From assembly GCF_011397635.1 (NCBI RefSeq), contig NC_064755.1, positions 38,174,059 through 38,238,058 of the forward strand: a stretch of 64,000 nt of DNA. The letters run 5' to 3'. Of this stretch, positions 57,501-63,589 are shown one piece after another (position 1 is the stretch's first letter; each line of letters begins with the position of its first letter). The position numbers were made by a program, and so were the translations under genes. The stretch is from Epinephelus fuscoguttatus (taxonomy: Eukaryota > Chordata > Actinopteri > Perciformes > Serranidae). Under the pieces are notes generated by a model. That model did no database searches. It was not told the origin of the DNA and saw only the letters and a program-made list of their open reading frames with translations.

Positions 57501-60500
57501 GCCTCCTTACTTCCTGTCCACCTGTCTCCTCACCTTCCTCCTTACTTCCTGTCTACCTGTCTCCTCACCTGCCTCCTTCCTTCCTGTCCACCTGTCTCCT
57601 CACCTGACTCCTTACTTCCTTTCTACCTGTCTCCTCACCTGCCTCCTTACTTACTTTATCTGTACCTATACTTTCTGTCTACCTGTCTCCTTACCTCTTT
57701 GTCCGTCTGCTGTGCAGTTGCGAGTATTCAGGCTGTCCAGGTGGTGGCCATCCTTCCACCTGTTGTTAAAGATCATCTGGATGTCACTGAGCGCTCTGAG
57801 GAACCTGACTCTTCTTCTGCTCATCATGGTCTTTTTCTTCACCGTGGTTGGCATGCAACTGTTTGGGAGTGACTACAAAGACTATGTCTGTCGCATCTCA
57901 GCGGACTGTGAGCTTCCTCGCTGGCACATGAACGATTTCTTCCACTCCTTCCTTGCTATCATGAGGGTCCTGTATGGAGAGTGGATTGAGCTCATGTGGG
58001 ATTGCATGGAGGTCTCAGGTCCGGCCATGTGTCTGATCTTCTTCATGATGGTCATGGTCATCGGAAACCTCTTGGTGAGTCTCAGCAGGTTGACACTTTC
58101 TGAGCTTAACCTGGTTCCTGTACGTCATTAACCCTCCAGTCCAGCAGGTCAGCTATAGCCACAAACAGATCCAGGTCTAGGGTCAAACGAGTTCTGGGGT
58201 TCTGCCTTGAATTGTGGCTGACTGGAAACAATAAAGCACTTAATCACGTATGAAATCTTTACACCAACATATACTGTTTCAGGTTTTGAATCTGTTCCTG
58301 ATTTTAAGTCCTGAATCTATTCTAGGCCTTAAAGGATAACTTCGGTATTTTTCAACCTGGGCCCTATTTCCCCATGTGTATGTGTGCGTATGATTCATAG
58401 GTACAACTCGTTCTAAAATTGGTTCAGTACTGAGGGACGCGGATGCAGCCGGCAGCCACGAAACGAGCTAAAACGGTAACGGGGGCAAATGCGTCCCGTA
58501 TAAGTTTGCGCATTAAAAGTGCTTTTTTTCGCCACTGACCAGTTCAGATCGCCAGTGCTATCTCTGTAAATAGCATACTAAGCGTTTCCCTTACCCTTCA
58601 CTTCCTGTGGGCTGTGACGTCATCTTGCGAGAGCTTTGCTTGTTGCTGGAAGAAAACAGAGGAGCCATGCTGAGCGCCGCTCAGAGTGGCGCTGGTTGTC
58701 CTGGAGTACAGAGTTTTACTGCATTGACTGTAAACAATGGTTCGTGTTTGTGCTTAACCGAATTGCAAGAACAGAATGTCGCGCAACACCCCGTACAGCT
58801 TCCATAGGCTGCCTTTGTTGGACAGCGAGATGCTGAAGTTGTGGCTAGTTGTGCTACAAATGGATGCTAACACTCCTGTCCAGACACTGCGCCTTGCAGA
58901 CCATCAGGTCTGCAGTGCTCACTTCTCCCAAGATGACTACTGCCAGCCAAAGAAGAGAAGACATCCAATCCCGAAACACCTGTTCCTCAAGAAAACGGCT
59001 GTCCCACGAGTAGAGAGAGCTACAGACACAGTGGAGGTAATGTTATAAAAACAATGTTTGAAACGCTGAGTATGCTATTTACAGAGATAGCACTGGCGAT
59101 CTGAACCGGTCAGTGGCAAAAAAAAGCACTTTTAATGCGCAAACTTATGCGGGACGCATTTGCCCCCGTTACCGTTTTAGCTCGTTTCGGCTGCATCCGC
59201 GTCCCTCAGTACTGAACCAATTTTAAAATGAGTTGTACCTATGAGTCATACGCACACATACACACGGGGAAATAGGGCCCAGGTTGAAAAATACCGAAGT
59301 TATCCTTTAATGCATGACCTGTAGTTGCTCCTAAATCTGTTCCTGAATGTGTCCCTTGCCCTGTTGAAGGTTCTGAATCTGTTCCTGAGTCTGTGCCCAG
59401 CATTGTTGCACATCCTGAATCTTTTCCTAGCTTTGTTCCTGGCCTTGTCTCGGGTCTTAAATCTATTCCTGGTCTTGTTGCAGACCCTAAATCAGAGAAG
59501 TGCTGACAAAATTAAATACTGAGGTAGTGGGTGTTAGCAACCTCTTCCAGGTAAAGGAAAGGAAAGGCCTGCCGATGGTTTTTTTGTGCTGTACATTACC
59601 CTCGGCAGAGCCTTTTTGTTTGGTGCTGTACAGCCTGCAGAGCCCTGGCATCATTGCAGGTCTTGACTTTGTTACTGGCCTTGTTTTAGGTCCCTGATTC
59701 TATCTCTGCCCTTGTTGTGGGATGGATCTGAATCCATTCCTGGCTTTGTTGCAGGTCCTAAACATGATCCTGGGCTTGCTGCAGATCCCAAATATGTTTG
59801 TTGGCCTTGCTGTAGATTCTGAATCAGTTTGCTTGCCTTGTTTCAGGACCTGATTCTATTCCTGATGTGGTTTAAGGCCCTGAATGTGTTTCTCTGTCTT
59901 GTTTCAGGTCCTGAATCTGTTCCTGACCTTGCTGATGAGCTCCTTCAGCAGTGAGAGTCTGGCAGCTCCAGCAGTAAAAGAATGCAACCACCTGCAGCCT
60001 GCTATAAATCAGATCAAGAGGGCTGTGTGGACTCTGCTGGGAAAGAAGACCCATATGAACCCAGACCACAAAGGTAGGACCAGATCTGGAACTAGACCAA
60101 GGACTTCATTATTTACGTATTTTTTGTAGTCTAGGTGTTTTTAGAGTTCAGGGTGTTTACAGTTTCTGGCTTTTCTGGTGTGTTTTTTTGCTGCTGTTTA
60201 CTGTGTCTTTAATTTTTTAGATTAAAACTGATAATAATGGACGCAGATCTTAGACTTAATGGCTGGTGATTTACTGTAATTTATTGTTAGCAATCGACAG
60301 CAAGGACGACAAGAAGAAGGATTACATGGCCTTGACTGTTGTGACCTCGGAACAGCCGATGTCAGAGGTCAGGGCCCTCAGCAGTGATCACGACAACCCG
60401 ACCAGCAAAGACCATAACACCGACTCCCAGTGCGTCCTGGAAGCCATAAAGACGTCTGAAGATGAAGATGAAAAAGAGAAAAAAGTAAGTCCTATTCTAC

Positions 60501-63500
60501 TCTATTGTAGTATGTGTACTACAGATACTACTTTTCCCTTTTAATACTTTACATTTCTCATTTTTGCCCAACATAATTTTTGACAATGTACACAGCCATA
60601 TTTATTTTGTGATAGTGCAGACAGTTCATAGTCTGAGCAGTAACTAACAGAATAATCAAGAAAACAAAAGGGGGATAGACTAATAATTAACAGTCTTAAC
60701 AACAACAATTTAACAGTAGATACATGGATTTGTGGTGTGTTTGTACATTCACTGGCCACTTTATTAGGTACACCTTGCTAGTACCAGGTTGGACCCATTT
60801 TGCCTTCAGACCTGCCTTAATTCTTGGTGGCATAGATTCAACAAGGTGCTGGAAAGATTCCTCAGAGATTTTGGTCCATATGGACATGATGACAACACAC
60901 AGTTGCTGCAGATTTGTCAGCTGCATGATCCATGATGAGAATCTCCCGTTCCACCACATCCCAAAGGTGCTCTATTGAACTGAGATCTGGTGACTGTGGA
61001 GGCCATTGGAGTACAGTGAAATCATTGTCATGTTCAAGAAACCAGTTTGAGATGATGTGAGCTTTGTGACATGGTGCGTTATCCTGCTGGAAGTAGCCAT
61101 CAGAAGATGGGTACACTGTGGTCATAAAGGGATGGACACGGTCAGCAACAATACTCAGGTAGGCTGTGGTGTTTAAACCATGCTCAGTTGGTACTAAGAA
61201 AATCTTCCCCACACCATTACACCACCAGCAGCAGCCTGAACCGTTGATACAAGGCAGGATGGATCCATGCTTTCATGTTGTTTACACCAAATTCTGACCC
61301 TACCATCTGAATGTGGCAGCAGAAATCCAGACTCATCAGACCAGGCTAACGTTTTTCCAATCTTCTATTGTCCAGTTTTGGTGAGCCTGTGTGAACTGTA
61401 GCCTCAGTTTCCTGTTGTTAGCTGACAGGAGTAGCACCTGGTGTGGTCTTCTGCTGCTGTAGCCCATCTGCTTCAAGGTTGGACAAGGTGTTGTTGGTTC
61501 AGAGATGGTCTTCTGCAGACCTTGGTTGGAACCAGTGGTTATTTGAGTTCCTGTTGCCTTTCTATCATCTTGAACCAGTCTGGCCATTCTCCTCTGACCT
61601 CTGGCATCAACAAGGTATTTTTACCCAGAGAACTGCTGCTCACTGGATATTTTGTCTTTTTGGGACCATCCTCTGTAAACCCTACAGATGATTGTGTGTG
61701 AAAATCGATCAGCAGTTTCTGTTTAAAGTCCCTTAAATCACCTTTCTTCCACATTCTGATGCTTAGTTTGAACTTCAGCAGGTCGACTTGATCATGTCTA
61801 CATGCCTACATGCATCAAGTTGCTGCCATGTGATTGGATAATTAGTTATTTGCGTTAACAAGCAGTTGACTAGGTGTACCTAAAAAGTGGTTGGTGGGTG
61901 TATAACCACGTTATCTTCAAAAACACACATATATATACAAATAAGTTCCCTCTGTGGTACAGACCAGTGGTTCAGACCTCAGCATGTATGACACGGACTG
62001 ATGATGATGATAATAATGATGAAAAACTTTGTATGTATAAAATCTGTTGATTGTGTCTGTTTAGAAACATCCTGAAGTCCAGCAGCGCAAAGACGATGAA
62101 GATGATAAAGGAAACCCACCTGACGACTGCTGTAGTGACAGTATGAGTCTTTCTGAATAAGTGATGAAGAACAGGAGCCGATCAGTGATCAATAACAGCC
62201 CTGATAAATCTCTGTGCGTGTGTGTGTGTGTGTGTGTATATTTCAGAGTGTTACCGTTGCTGTCCATGCCTGGACATAGACACATCCCAGGGTGGAGGAA
62301 GGGTCTGGTCCAACTTCAGGAGAGCCTGTTGCTCCATCATTCAACACAAATACTTCGAGTACTTTGTCATGTTCATCCTCCTGCTGAGCAGTGCAGCTAT
62401 GGTAAACACAAACATACTAACACTGAGCCTCATTCACCAGCTGTTCTCAAGAAAAACAATTTCTACTTAGAACGCACTTGTGAAGCACCAACTAGTTCAC
62501 CTGGTAGAGCGGGTGCTCCATGTACAAAGTAGGGCTGGGCAATATATAACAAACAAGACTTTCACCCAAGAGAGCAGTGATCACGTCCCGTAAGATTCTT
62601 AAGCCAAACCCTGTTTTCGTTGCCTAAACCCAACCCAAAAAACAATGCATGCAACAGGCAGAACTTGACATGGTGTCCCAGGACGTCAACAGCTAACGCA
62701 CCCACAGTACCTTGCATGTTGGATGTGGACGTGGACAGTCCATGACCAAACGTCGATTTGTGACAAGGTCGGAGTGCGAGTGTGTTGCACTCACAAGTTC
62801 CCCAGCAACACTAAGAGACACAGAGCTGCTCCTCTGAGTGAAGTCTGGTGTATGAAGTTCAGACACAGTCACACTGGTGTGACATCACAGGCTGCTGCAG
62901 GAGACAGGAGCAGCTGTTGAATAGATTTTTTGTTTGTTTGTTTAATTCAACTTGTAATAAACAGTTAACAACACTTCAGTTGTACAAATCAACCTGTAGA
63001 GTAACCTCACACACCTGGTCAGGTGCTAACACGGCTGTTGGTGTGAACAGATGTTTGAGGACATTTACCTGCATCAGCGTCCGGTCTTAAAGGAGATCCT
63101 GTTGAGAGCAGACCAGGTGTTTACCCTGCTGTTCCTGATAGAGATGCTTCTCAAGATCATCGCCTTCGGACTCAAGAAATACTTCACCGACGCCTGGTGC
63201 TGGCTCGACTTCCTCATCTTAGACGTAAGAACCAAACAAACAACACGATCAATAAAAAGCTGATTATTGCTAATGTATAAATAACTGTCTTTTAATAGCT
63301 GCTGGTTTAACAGGTTTGACCTCAAGGTAACTTAACGTGATGGTAACCATAGCAACAGAACCAGTGCTTCTATTGGGAAATAGACAGGTACCAGTGTTGT
63401 TTGTGCCAGTTAGTACTGGGTAAACTGGTCCCAGTCTTGGTGTTAACGCTGTGTTGTGTCTTCCAGGTATTTCTGGTTTCTCTGGCAGCCGACACATTTG

Positions 63501-63589
63501 GATTCTCTGAACTGGGAGCCATCCAGTCTCTGAGGACCCTGAGGGCTCTGGGGCCCCTGAGGATCCTGTCTCGCGCCAAGGGCCTGAGG
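39582..63589 (+). CDS. Divergent voltage-gated sodium channel alpha subunit, 22 exons, 3' end outside window
   Basis: Pore-forming Nav alpha subunits have four six-helix domains in the plasma membrane and carry voltage-gated Na+ current. Joined exons give 1,033 open residues: N-terminus ([20 protein letters not shown]), domain I, a short I-II linker, domain II, a short II-III linker and domain III S1-S4. Domain I has the selectivity Asp (MTQDFWDNL, with Phe at the tetrodotoxin-related site); domain II has the selectivity Glu ([10 protein letters not shown]). S2 and S3 countercharges are kept (for example WNWLDI, NIYDSI, CWLDFL). Oddities are S4 segments with lost charges in all three visible domains, no visible ankyrin-G motif, a Ser for the usual Asn in domain I S6, and an extended N-terminus. 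All splice phases match and no stop interrupts, so it is not an obvious pseudogene. Orthology (scn1-, scn4-, scn5- or scn8-like) cannot be assigned by eye; domains III end, IV and the inactivation gate are outside the window. Confidence 0.93.
39654..40859 (+). other. Nav-like intron with dispersed fish repeat
   Basis: A 1.2-kb intron. Bases about 39,890-40,695 look like a single dispersed element: GGGGCGCTGGAG near the start, GTGGCGCTATGACTATCACG, AAAATGGCCGACTTCCTGTT, and GGGCCTTCGCCCGCCAATGG near the end. No ORF of interest. Confidence 0.5.
40860..41033 (+). CDS. Nav-like exon: N-terminal cytoplasmic region
   Basis: Acceptor TTCCCACAG, donor AAG|GTTCAA (weak). 58 codons. It encodes [19 protein letters not shown], then the conserved Nav N-terminus [20 protein letters not shown] and a basic stretch RPKKKNEK. 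In canonical channels translation begins just before LLPP; here the frame is open to the acceptor without a Met, so an upstream start is required. Confidence 0.92.
41965..42330. repeat. TA-rich palindrome with 40-bp arms
   Basis: ACTTCCAGGTAGAAAACCAG, continuing CACAGTTTAGCTATAT, at 41,965 onward is repeated as its reverse complement ending at about 42,330. A partial third copy (GCTAAACTGTGCTGGTTG) lies at about 42,206. Between them is (TA)n with regularly spaced GTATACATATATA and TAGATATAGATA words, themselves palindromic. Confidence 0.85.
42575..42865. mobile_element. Short foldback element, 40-bp arms
   Basis: GTGAAAAAAATATTTTTCCA, then GCGGATATCTTAGTTACAAC, at 42,575-42,614 are found inverted with few changes at 42,825-42,865. 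The 210-bp interior has no coding features. It is a likely MITE. Confidence 0.75.
43225..43801. mobile_element. MITE with GGCCCTGACACACCAA-type ends
   Basis: The left end GGCCCTGACACACCAAGCC is inverted at the right as GGTTTGGTGTGTATGGGCC, 577 bp in all. It is non-coding. The superfamily is uncertain. Confidence 0.7.
43887..44024 (+). CDS. Nav-like exon: N-terminal region
   Basis: Acceptor GTTGACAG, donor AAG|GTCTCT, 46 codons. It encodes [20 protein letters not shown] and [13 protein letters not shown], very close to the canonical Nav pre-domain-I sequence. Confidence 0.95.
44025..44399 (+). other. Nav-like intron without recognised features
   Basis: A 375-bp intron between GTCTCT and CTCTGCAG; no repeat or gene recognised. 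Confidence 0.6.
44400..44518 (+). CDS. Nav-like exon: up to start of domain I S1
   Basis: Acceptor CTCTGCAG. It encodes [39 protein letters not shown]. It ends at CACTT|ATATCC, an AT-AC 5' splice site, in phase 2. Confidence 0.95.
44519..46258 (+). other. U12-type AT-AC intron
   Basis: The intron starts ATATCCTTTAT, a match to the U12-type 5' splice-site consensus, has a branch-site-like TTCCTTAAA at 46,242-46,250, and ends ...CCAAAAC, giving AT-AC termini. Joining CACTT to GCTATTCCG restores the S1 frame ([16 protein letters not shown]). Vertebrate Nav genes have an AT-AC U12 intron at this position. Its body is filled by nested inverted-repeat elements. Confidence 0.93.
44582..46075. mobile_element. 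Nested triple inverted-repeat element in the U12 intron
   Basis: The outer arms (AACATTCTGTTTTCGCTCTC and CACCCCAAACACTTT at 44,587-44,643) recur inverted at about 46,014-46,070. A second inverted pair lies at about 44,785-44,870 versus 45,205-45,295 (GGACATGCTCCTGGAACAAC / GATCCAGGGGCATGTCC). A third lies at about 45,470-45,555 versus 45,915-46,005, made of ATTCCGACATCCCATT-type units. At least two elements appear inserted into a third. No coding capacity. Confidence 0.75.
46259..46348 (+). CDS. Nav-like exon: domain I S1
   Basis: It follows the AC acceptor; donor GA|GTGAGT, 90 bp. It encodes the S1 helix [20 protein letters not shown] and [10 protein letters not shown]. In canonical channels this reads [21 protein letters not shown] is kept. 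Confidence 0.95.
46349..48889 (+). other. 2.5-kb Nav-like intron with head-to-head repeat copies
   Basis: It holds two inverted copies of a GGCCCC-ended element (46,751-47,156 and 47,269-47,963) and a decayed repeat at about 48,536-48,690 that recurs in inverse orientation at 62,585-62,790. Other sequence is unassigned. Confidence 0.55.
46751..47963. repeat. Head-to-head pair of dispersed elements
   Basis: Copy 1 (46,751-47,156) contains AACCAATCACATTTGTTAAA, GAATTCATCACACC and CACACCTCCTCACCAAGGTA. Copy 2 (47,269-47,963) contains the reverse complements (TTTTAACAGATGTGATTGGT, GAGGAGGTGTGG), with an internal insertion of a few hundred bases. Each copy has AG-rich ends of the GGGGCC type. Confidence 0.75.
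48890..49018 (+). CDS. Nav-like exon: domain I S2-S3
   Basis: Acceptor TTCAAACAG, donor GG|GTAATG, 129 bp. It encodes [20 protein letters not shown] and [17 protein letters not shown]. The S2 Glu and S3 Asp that pair with S4 charges are intact. Confidence 0.96.
49022..49760. repeat. Pyrimidine-rich minisatellite, left block
   Basis: From the donor onward runs an imperfect ~30-bp repeat of TCTCTTTGTATCTCTTCATC type. Open frames through it are low-complexity Leu/Phe/Ser strings and are rejected as genes. The same repeat resumes at 51,655. Confidence 0.9.
49761..50325. other. Nav-like intron segment with ACTATA-type repeats
   Basis: Degenerate words such as AACTATATGA recur at 49,775-49,860 and 50,195-50,300, similar to the array at 55,170-55,560. 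Between them, 49,880-50,190 carries a repeat-like piece (GGACTGTGGGAGGAAGCTGG). Confidence 0.55.
50326..51507. mobile_element. Decayed DNA transposon, same family as 20,211-22,052
   Basis: The inverted ends are ACAAGTCTAGTGCCAGAGAA and CCTTTTATGGAATCAAGGTTGT; AT flanks both. The interior matches the 20-kb element in reverse orientation (for example ATTCTGAATTTGATGCCTGC, and the CTGAGTGTTATT segment that is interrupted in the other copy). A short plus-strand frame (50,599-50,853) with [13 protein letters not shown] resembles a worn transposase. Confidence 0.75.
51655..52905. repeat. Pyrimidine-rich minisatellite, right block
   Basis: About 1.25 kb of TCTCTGTATCTCTTCATCTC-type units, with higher-order duplication: a block at about 51,790-51,925 recurs at about 51,985-52,120 almost verbatim. 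A (GAT)n tract follows, and the block ends 55 bp before the S4 exon acceptor. Confidence 0.9.
52961..53046 (+). CDS. Nav-like exon: domain I S4 (altered)
   Basis: Acceptor GTGTTTCAG, donor G|GTGTGT, 86 bp. The homologous Nav exon is normally 92 bp; the two-codon loss keeps frame. It encodes [20 protein letters not shown] and LKIITVIP. Compared with the canonical S4 spacing (R-x-x-R-x-x-R-x-x-K), one arginine position is missing and the spacing becomes R-x-x-x-R-x-x-K. Confidence 0.93.
53202..53408 (+). CDS. Nav-like exon: domain I S4-S5 linker, S5, turret start
   Basis: Acceptor CTCTCAG, donor G|GTATGA. It encodes [40 protein letters not shown] and SLKHKC. Confidence 0.95.
53533..53596 (+). 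CDS. Nav-like exon: domain I extracellular loop
   Basis: Acceptor GCCTGTAG, donor GG|GTACGT, 64 bp. It encodes [20 protein letters not shown], with a conserved turret Cys and a sequon (NSS). Confidence 0.93.
53700..53841 (+). CDS. Nav-like exon: domain I pore loop
   Basis: Acceptor GTCCTTAG (after a (GAT)n tract), donor CTG|GTCAGT. It encodes [20 protein letters not shown] and [17 protein letters not shown]. The selectivity-filter Asp is present, followed by Phe at the site that in other channels decides tetrodotoxin sensitivity. Confidence 0.96.
53842..54176 (+). repeat. Nav-like intron made of two minisatellites
   Basis: Bases 53,855-53,935 are short units of ACAGACTGGTCCCAGTA type. Bases 53,960-54,170 are TCTCACCTGTCTGTCTC-type units running into the acceptor. 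Confidence 0.85.
54177..54380 (+). CDS. Nav-like exon: domain I S6 and linker start
   Basis: Acceptor TCTCTGCAG, donor GAG|GTGAGA, 68 codons. It encodes [21 protein letters not shown]6 [12 protein letters not shown] and a charged helix [20 protein letters not shown]. Canonical S6 has INLILAVVAMA; the usual Asn is Ser here. Confidence 0.94.
54471..54546 (+). CDS. Nav-like exon: domain I-II linker
   Basis: Acceptor TTGTTACAG, donor G|GTACAC, followed at once by a (CA)n run. It encodes [20 protein letters not shown] and HTDVK. With it the linker is only about 85 residues, against roughly 120 to 300 in other vertebrate Navs. Confidence 0.85.
54756..54943 (+). CDS. Nav-like exon: domain II S1
   Basis: Acceptor TTTTTGCAG, donor CTG|GTTAGT. 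It encodes [40 protein letters not shown] and [20 protein letters not shown] is a Nav domain II signature. Confidence 0.96.
54944..55748 (+). repeat. Nav-like intron with degenerate ACTATA repeat
   Basis: About 55,170-55,560 consists of 15-20-bp units such as TATGTAACTATAAAACTA. The rest is AT-rich with a short (GACA)n run at about 54,975-55,002. Confidence 0.8.
55749..55806 (+). CDS. Nav-like exon: domain II S2
   Basis: Acceptor CTCTGCCAG, donor G|GTTAGA, 58 bp. It encodes [19 protein letters not shown], the S2 helix with its conserved Glu. Confidence 0.94.
55807..56159 (+). other. Nav-like intron without recognised features
   Basis: A 353-bp intron; no repeat or gene recognised. Its acceptor choice (56,158-56,159 rather than 56,180-56,181) matters for the next exon. 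Confidence 0.55.
56160..56266 (+). CDS. Nav-like exon: domain II S3 and start of S4
   Basis: I chose acceptor CAGTGCAG (56,159) because only it fits the phase left by the S2 exon; the nearer TTACAG would shift the frame. It encodes [19 protein letters not shown] and [17 protein letters not shown], then GTAAGT. S3 Asp is intact. Canonical channels continue GLSVLRSFRL before this splice site; here GLEL is spliced directly, removing about six residues including two S4 arginines. Confidence 0.85.
56290..57705. repeat. 35-bp minisatellite, about 40 copies
   Basis: The units follow ACCTGTCTCCTCACCTGCCT plus CCTTACTTCCTGTCT; the spacing is exactly 35 bp (for example CACCTGCCTC at 57,181, 57,216, 57,251). 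It fills the intron between domain II S3 and S4 exons and supplies the pyrimidine tract of the next acceptor. A 527-codon open frame through it is a repeat artefact. Confidence 0.95.
57718..58074 (+). CDS. Nav-like exon: domain II S4, S5, pore, S6
   Basis: Acceptor GCTGTGCAG, donor TTG|GTGAGT, 119 codons. It encodes [21 protein letters not shown]5 ([18 protein letters not shown]), [20 protein letters not shown], the filter [13 protein letters not shown] with selectivity Glu, and S6 [10 protein letters not shown] with its Asn. Tyr replaces the usual Cys before GEW. Confidence 0.96.
58329..59310. mobile_element. Kolobok-like element with THAP remnant and ~245-bp inverted repeats
   Basis: The arms 58,329-58,575 and 59,068-59,310 are near-perfect inverted repeats, starting TTAAAGGATAACTTCGGTAT and ending ATACCGAAGTTATCCTTTAA. 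TTAA at both edges is the target site of Kolobok and piggyBac elements. The interior encodes a THAP zinc-finger, a domain found in Kolobok transposases, so I favour Kolobok over piggyBac. Confidence 0.82.
58738..59037 (+). pseudogene. THAP-domain first exon of a transposase, one in-frame stop
   Basis: From ATG 58,738 the frame reads MVRVCA, a TAA stop, then [20 protein letters not shown], ..[19 protein letters not shown] and [11 protein letters not shown]. The C2CH pattern (C..C near the start, C-x2-H in CSAH) and the Pro near the end mark a THAP DNA-binding domain. It ends at GAG|GTAATG, a good splice donor, but no catalytic part follows. Same strand as the channel gene. Confidence 0.85.
59908..60073 (+). 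CDS. Nav-like exon: domain II S6 end and II-III linker start
   Basis: Acceptor TTGTTTCAG, donor G|GTAGGA. It encodes [20 protein letters not shown] and [18 protein letters not shown]. The start matches canonical VLNLFLALLLSSFS. Confidence 0.95.
60291..60484 (+). CDS. Nav-like exon: II-III linker
   Basis: Acceptor TTGTTAG, donor AAA|GTAAGT. It encodes an acidic, hydrophilic segment ([29 protein letters not shown]). It shows no match to the ankyrin-G-binding pattern (P-I-A-x-G-E-S-D) expected in this loop. Confidence 0.88.
60744..61903 (-). mobile_element. Tc1/mariner-like transposon, decayed
   Basis: The ends CACTGGCCACTTTATTAGGT and AGGTGTACCTAAAAAGTGGT are inverted repeats with TA nearby. 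The minus-strand frame 60,862-61,212 encodes a Tc1-type catalytic region with [17 protein letters not shown] (second Asp of the DDE set) and [16 protein letters not shown] (third acidic residue). Further N-terminal pieces lie at 61,336-61,587. Frames are broken. Confidence 0.92.
62065..62140 (+). CDS. Nav-like exon: II-III linker
   Basis: Acceptor CTGTTTAG, donor A|GTATGA, 76 bp. It encodes [20 protein letters not shown] and DCCSD. The phase joins both neighbours; the sequence itself is poorly conserved, so support rests on phase and composition. Confidence 0.75.
62247..62401 (+). CDS. Nav-like exon: linker end and domain III S1
   Basis: Acceptor TATTTCAG (after a (GT)n run), donor ATG|GTAAAC. 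It encodes [33 protein letters not shown] and [13 protein letters not shown], matching the canonical WWNLRRTCF..VEHNWFE..IVFMILLSSGAL. Confidence 0.94.
62402..63050 (+). other. Nav-like intron with SINE head and dispersed repeat
   Basis: Bases about 62,493-62,530 (AGTTCACCTGGTAGAGCGGG, TGCTCCATGTACAAAG) look like the truncated tRNA-derived head of a SINE. Bases about 62,585-62,790 match, in opposite orientation, the repeat at 48,536-48,690. Confidence 0.6.
63051..63224 (+). CDS. Nav-like exon: domain III S1 end to S3
   Basis: Acceptor GTGAACAG, donor GAC|GTAAGA, 58 codons. It encodes [21 protein letters not shown]2 [18 protein letters not shown], and S3 [15 protein letters not shown] with its conserved Asp. 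Confidence 0.96.
63467..63589 (+). CDS. Nav-like exon: domain III S3-S4 (altered S4)
   Basis: Acceptor CTTCCAG, donor AGG|GTGAGA, 41 codons. It encodes [20 protein letters not shown] and [19 protein letters not shown]. Canonical S4 is [13 protein letters not shown]; here the first Lys is Gln and the fourth charge position (ALR) is Gly. This is the last exon in the window. Confidence 0.95.

Larger units (their letters stand above)
58260..59907. repeat. Minisatellite of duplicated acceptor plus S6-exon start, split by a transposon
   Basis: Before the real acceptor (TTGTTTCAG|GTCCTGAATCTGTTCC) lie degenerate ~42-bp units with the same words: GGTTCTGAATCTGTTCCTGA, CATCCTGAATCTTTTCCTAG, TTGCAGGTCCTAAACATG. 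The frame 59,325-59,522 reads VLNLFL.L..ALL repeatedly, the same as the start of the true exon (VLNLFLTLL). The array starts at about 58,260 and is interrupted by the Kolobok-like element. Confidence 0.85.

Noticed and set aside
56289..57872. 527-codon and 426-codon open frames (56,289-57,872 and 56,090-57,370)
   Set aside because: They read through a 35-bp minisatellite in different frames, with Leu/Pro/Ser/Cys periodicity and no domain; they only partly overlap the real S3 and S4 exons.
62493..62535. Possible tRNA gene
   Set aside because: Only a tRNA-like head fragment without a complete cloverleaf; more likely a truncated SINE.
52961..63589. The channel gene as a pseudogene
   Set aside because: All 22 exons are open, phases match, splice sites are standard (or U12), and pore and countercharge residues are intact; the oddities are in-frame and confined mostly to S4 and linkers.
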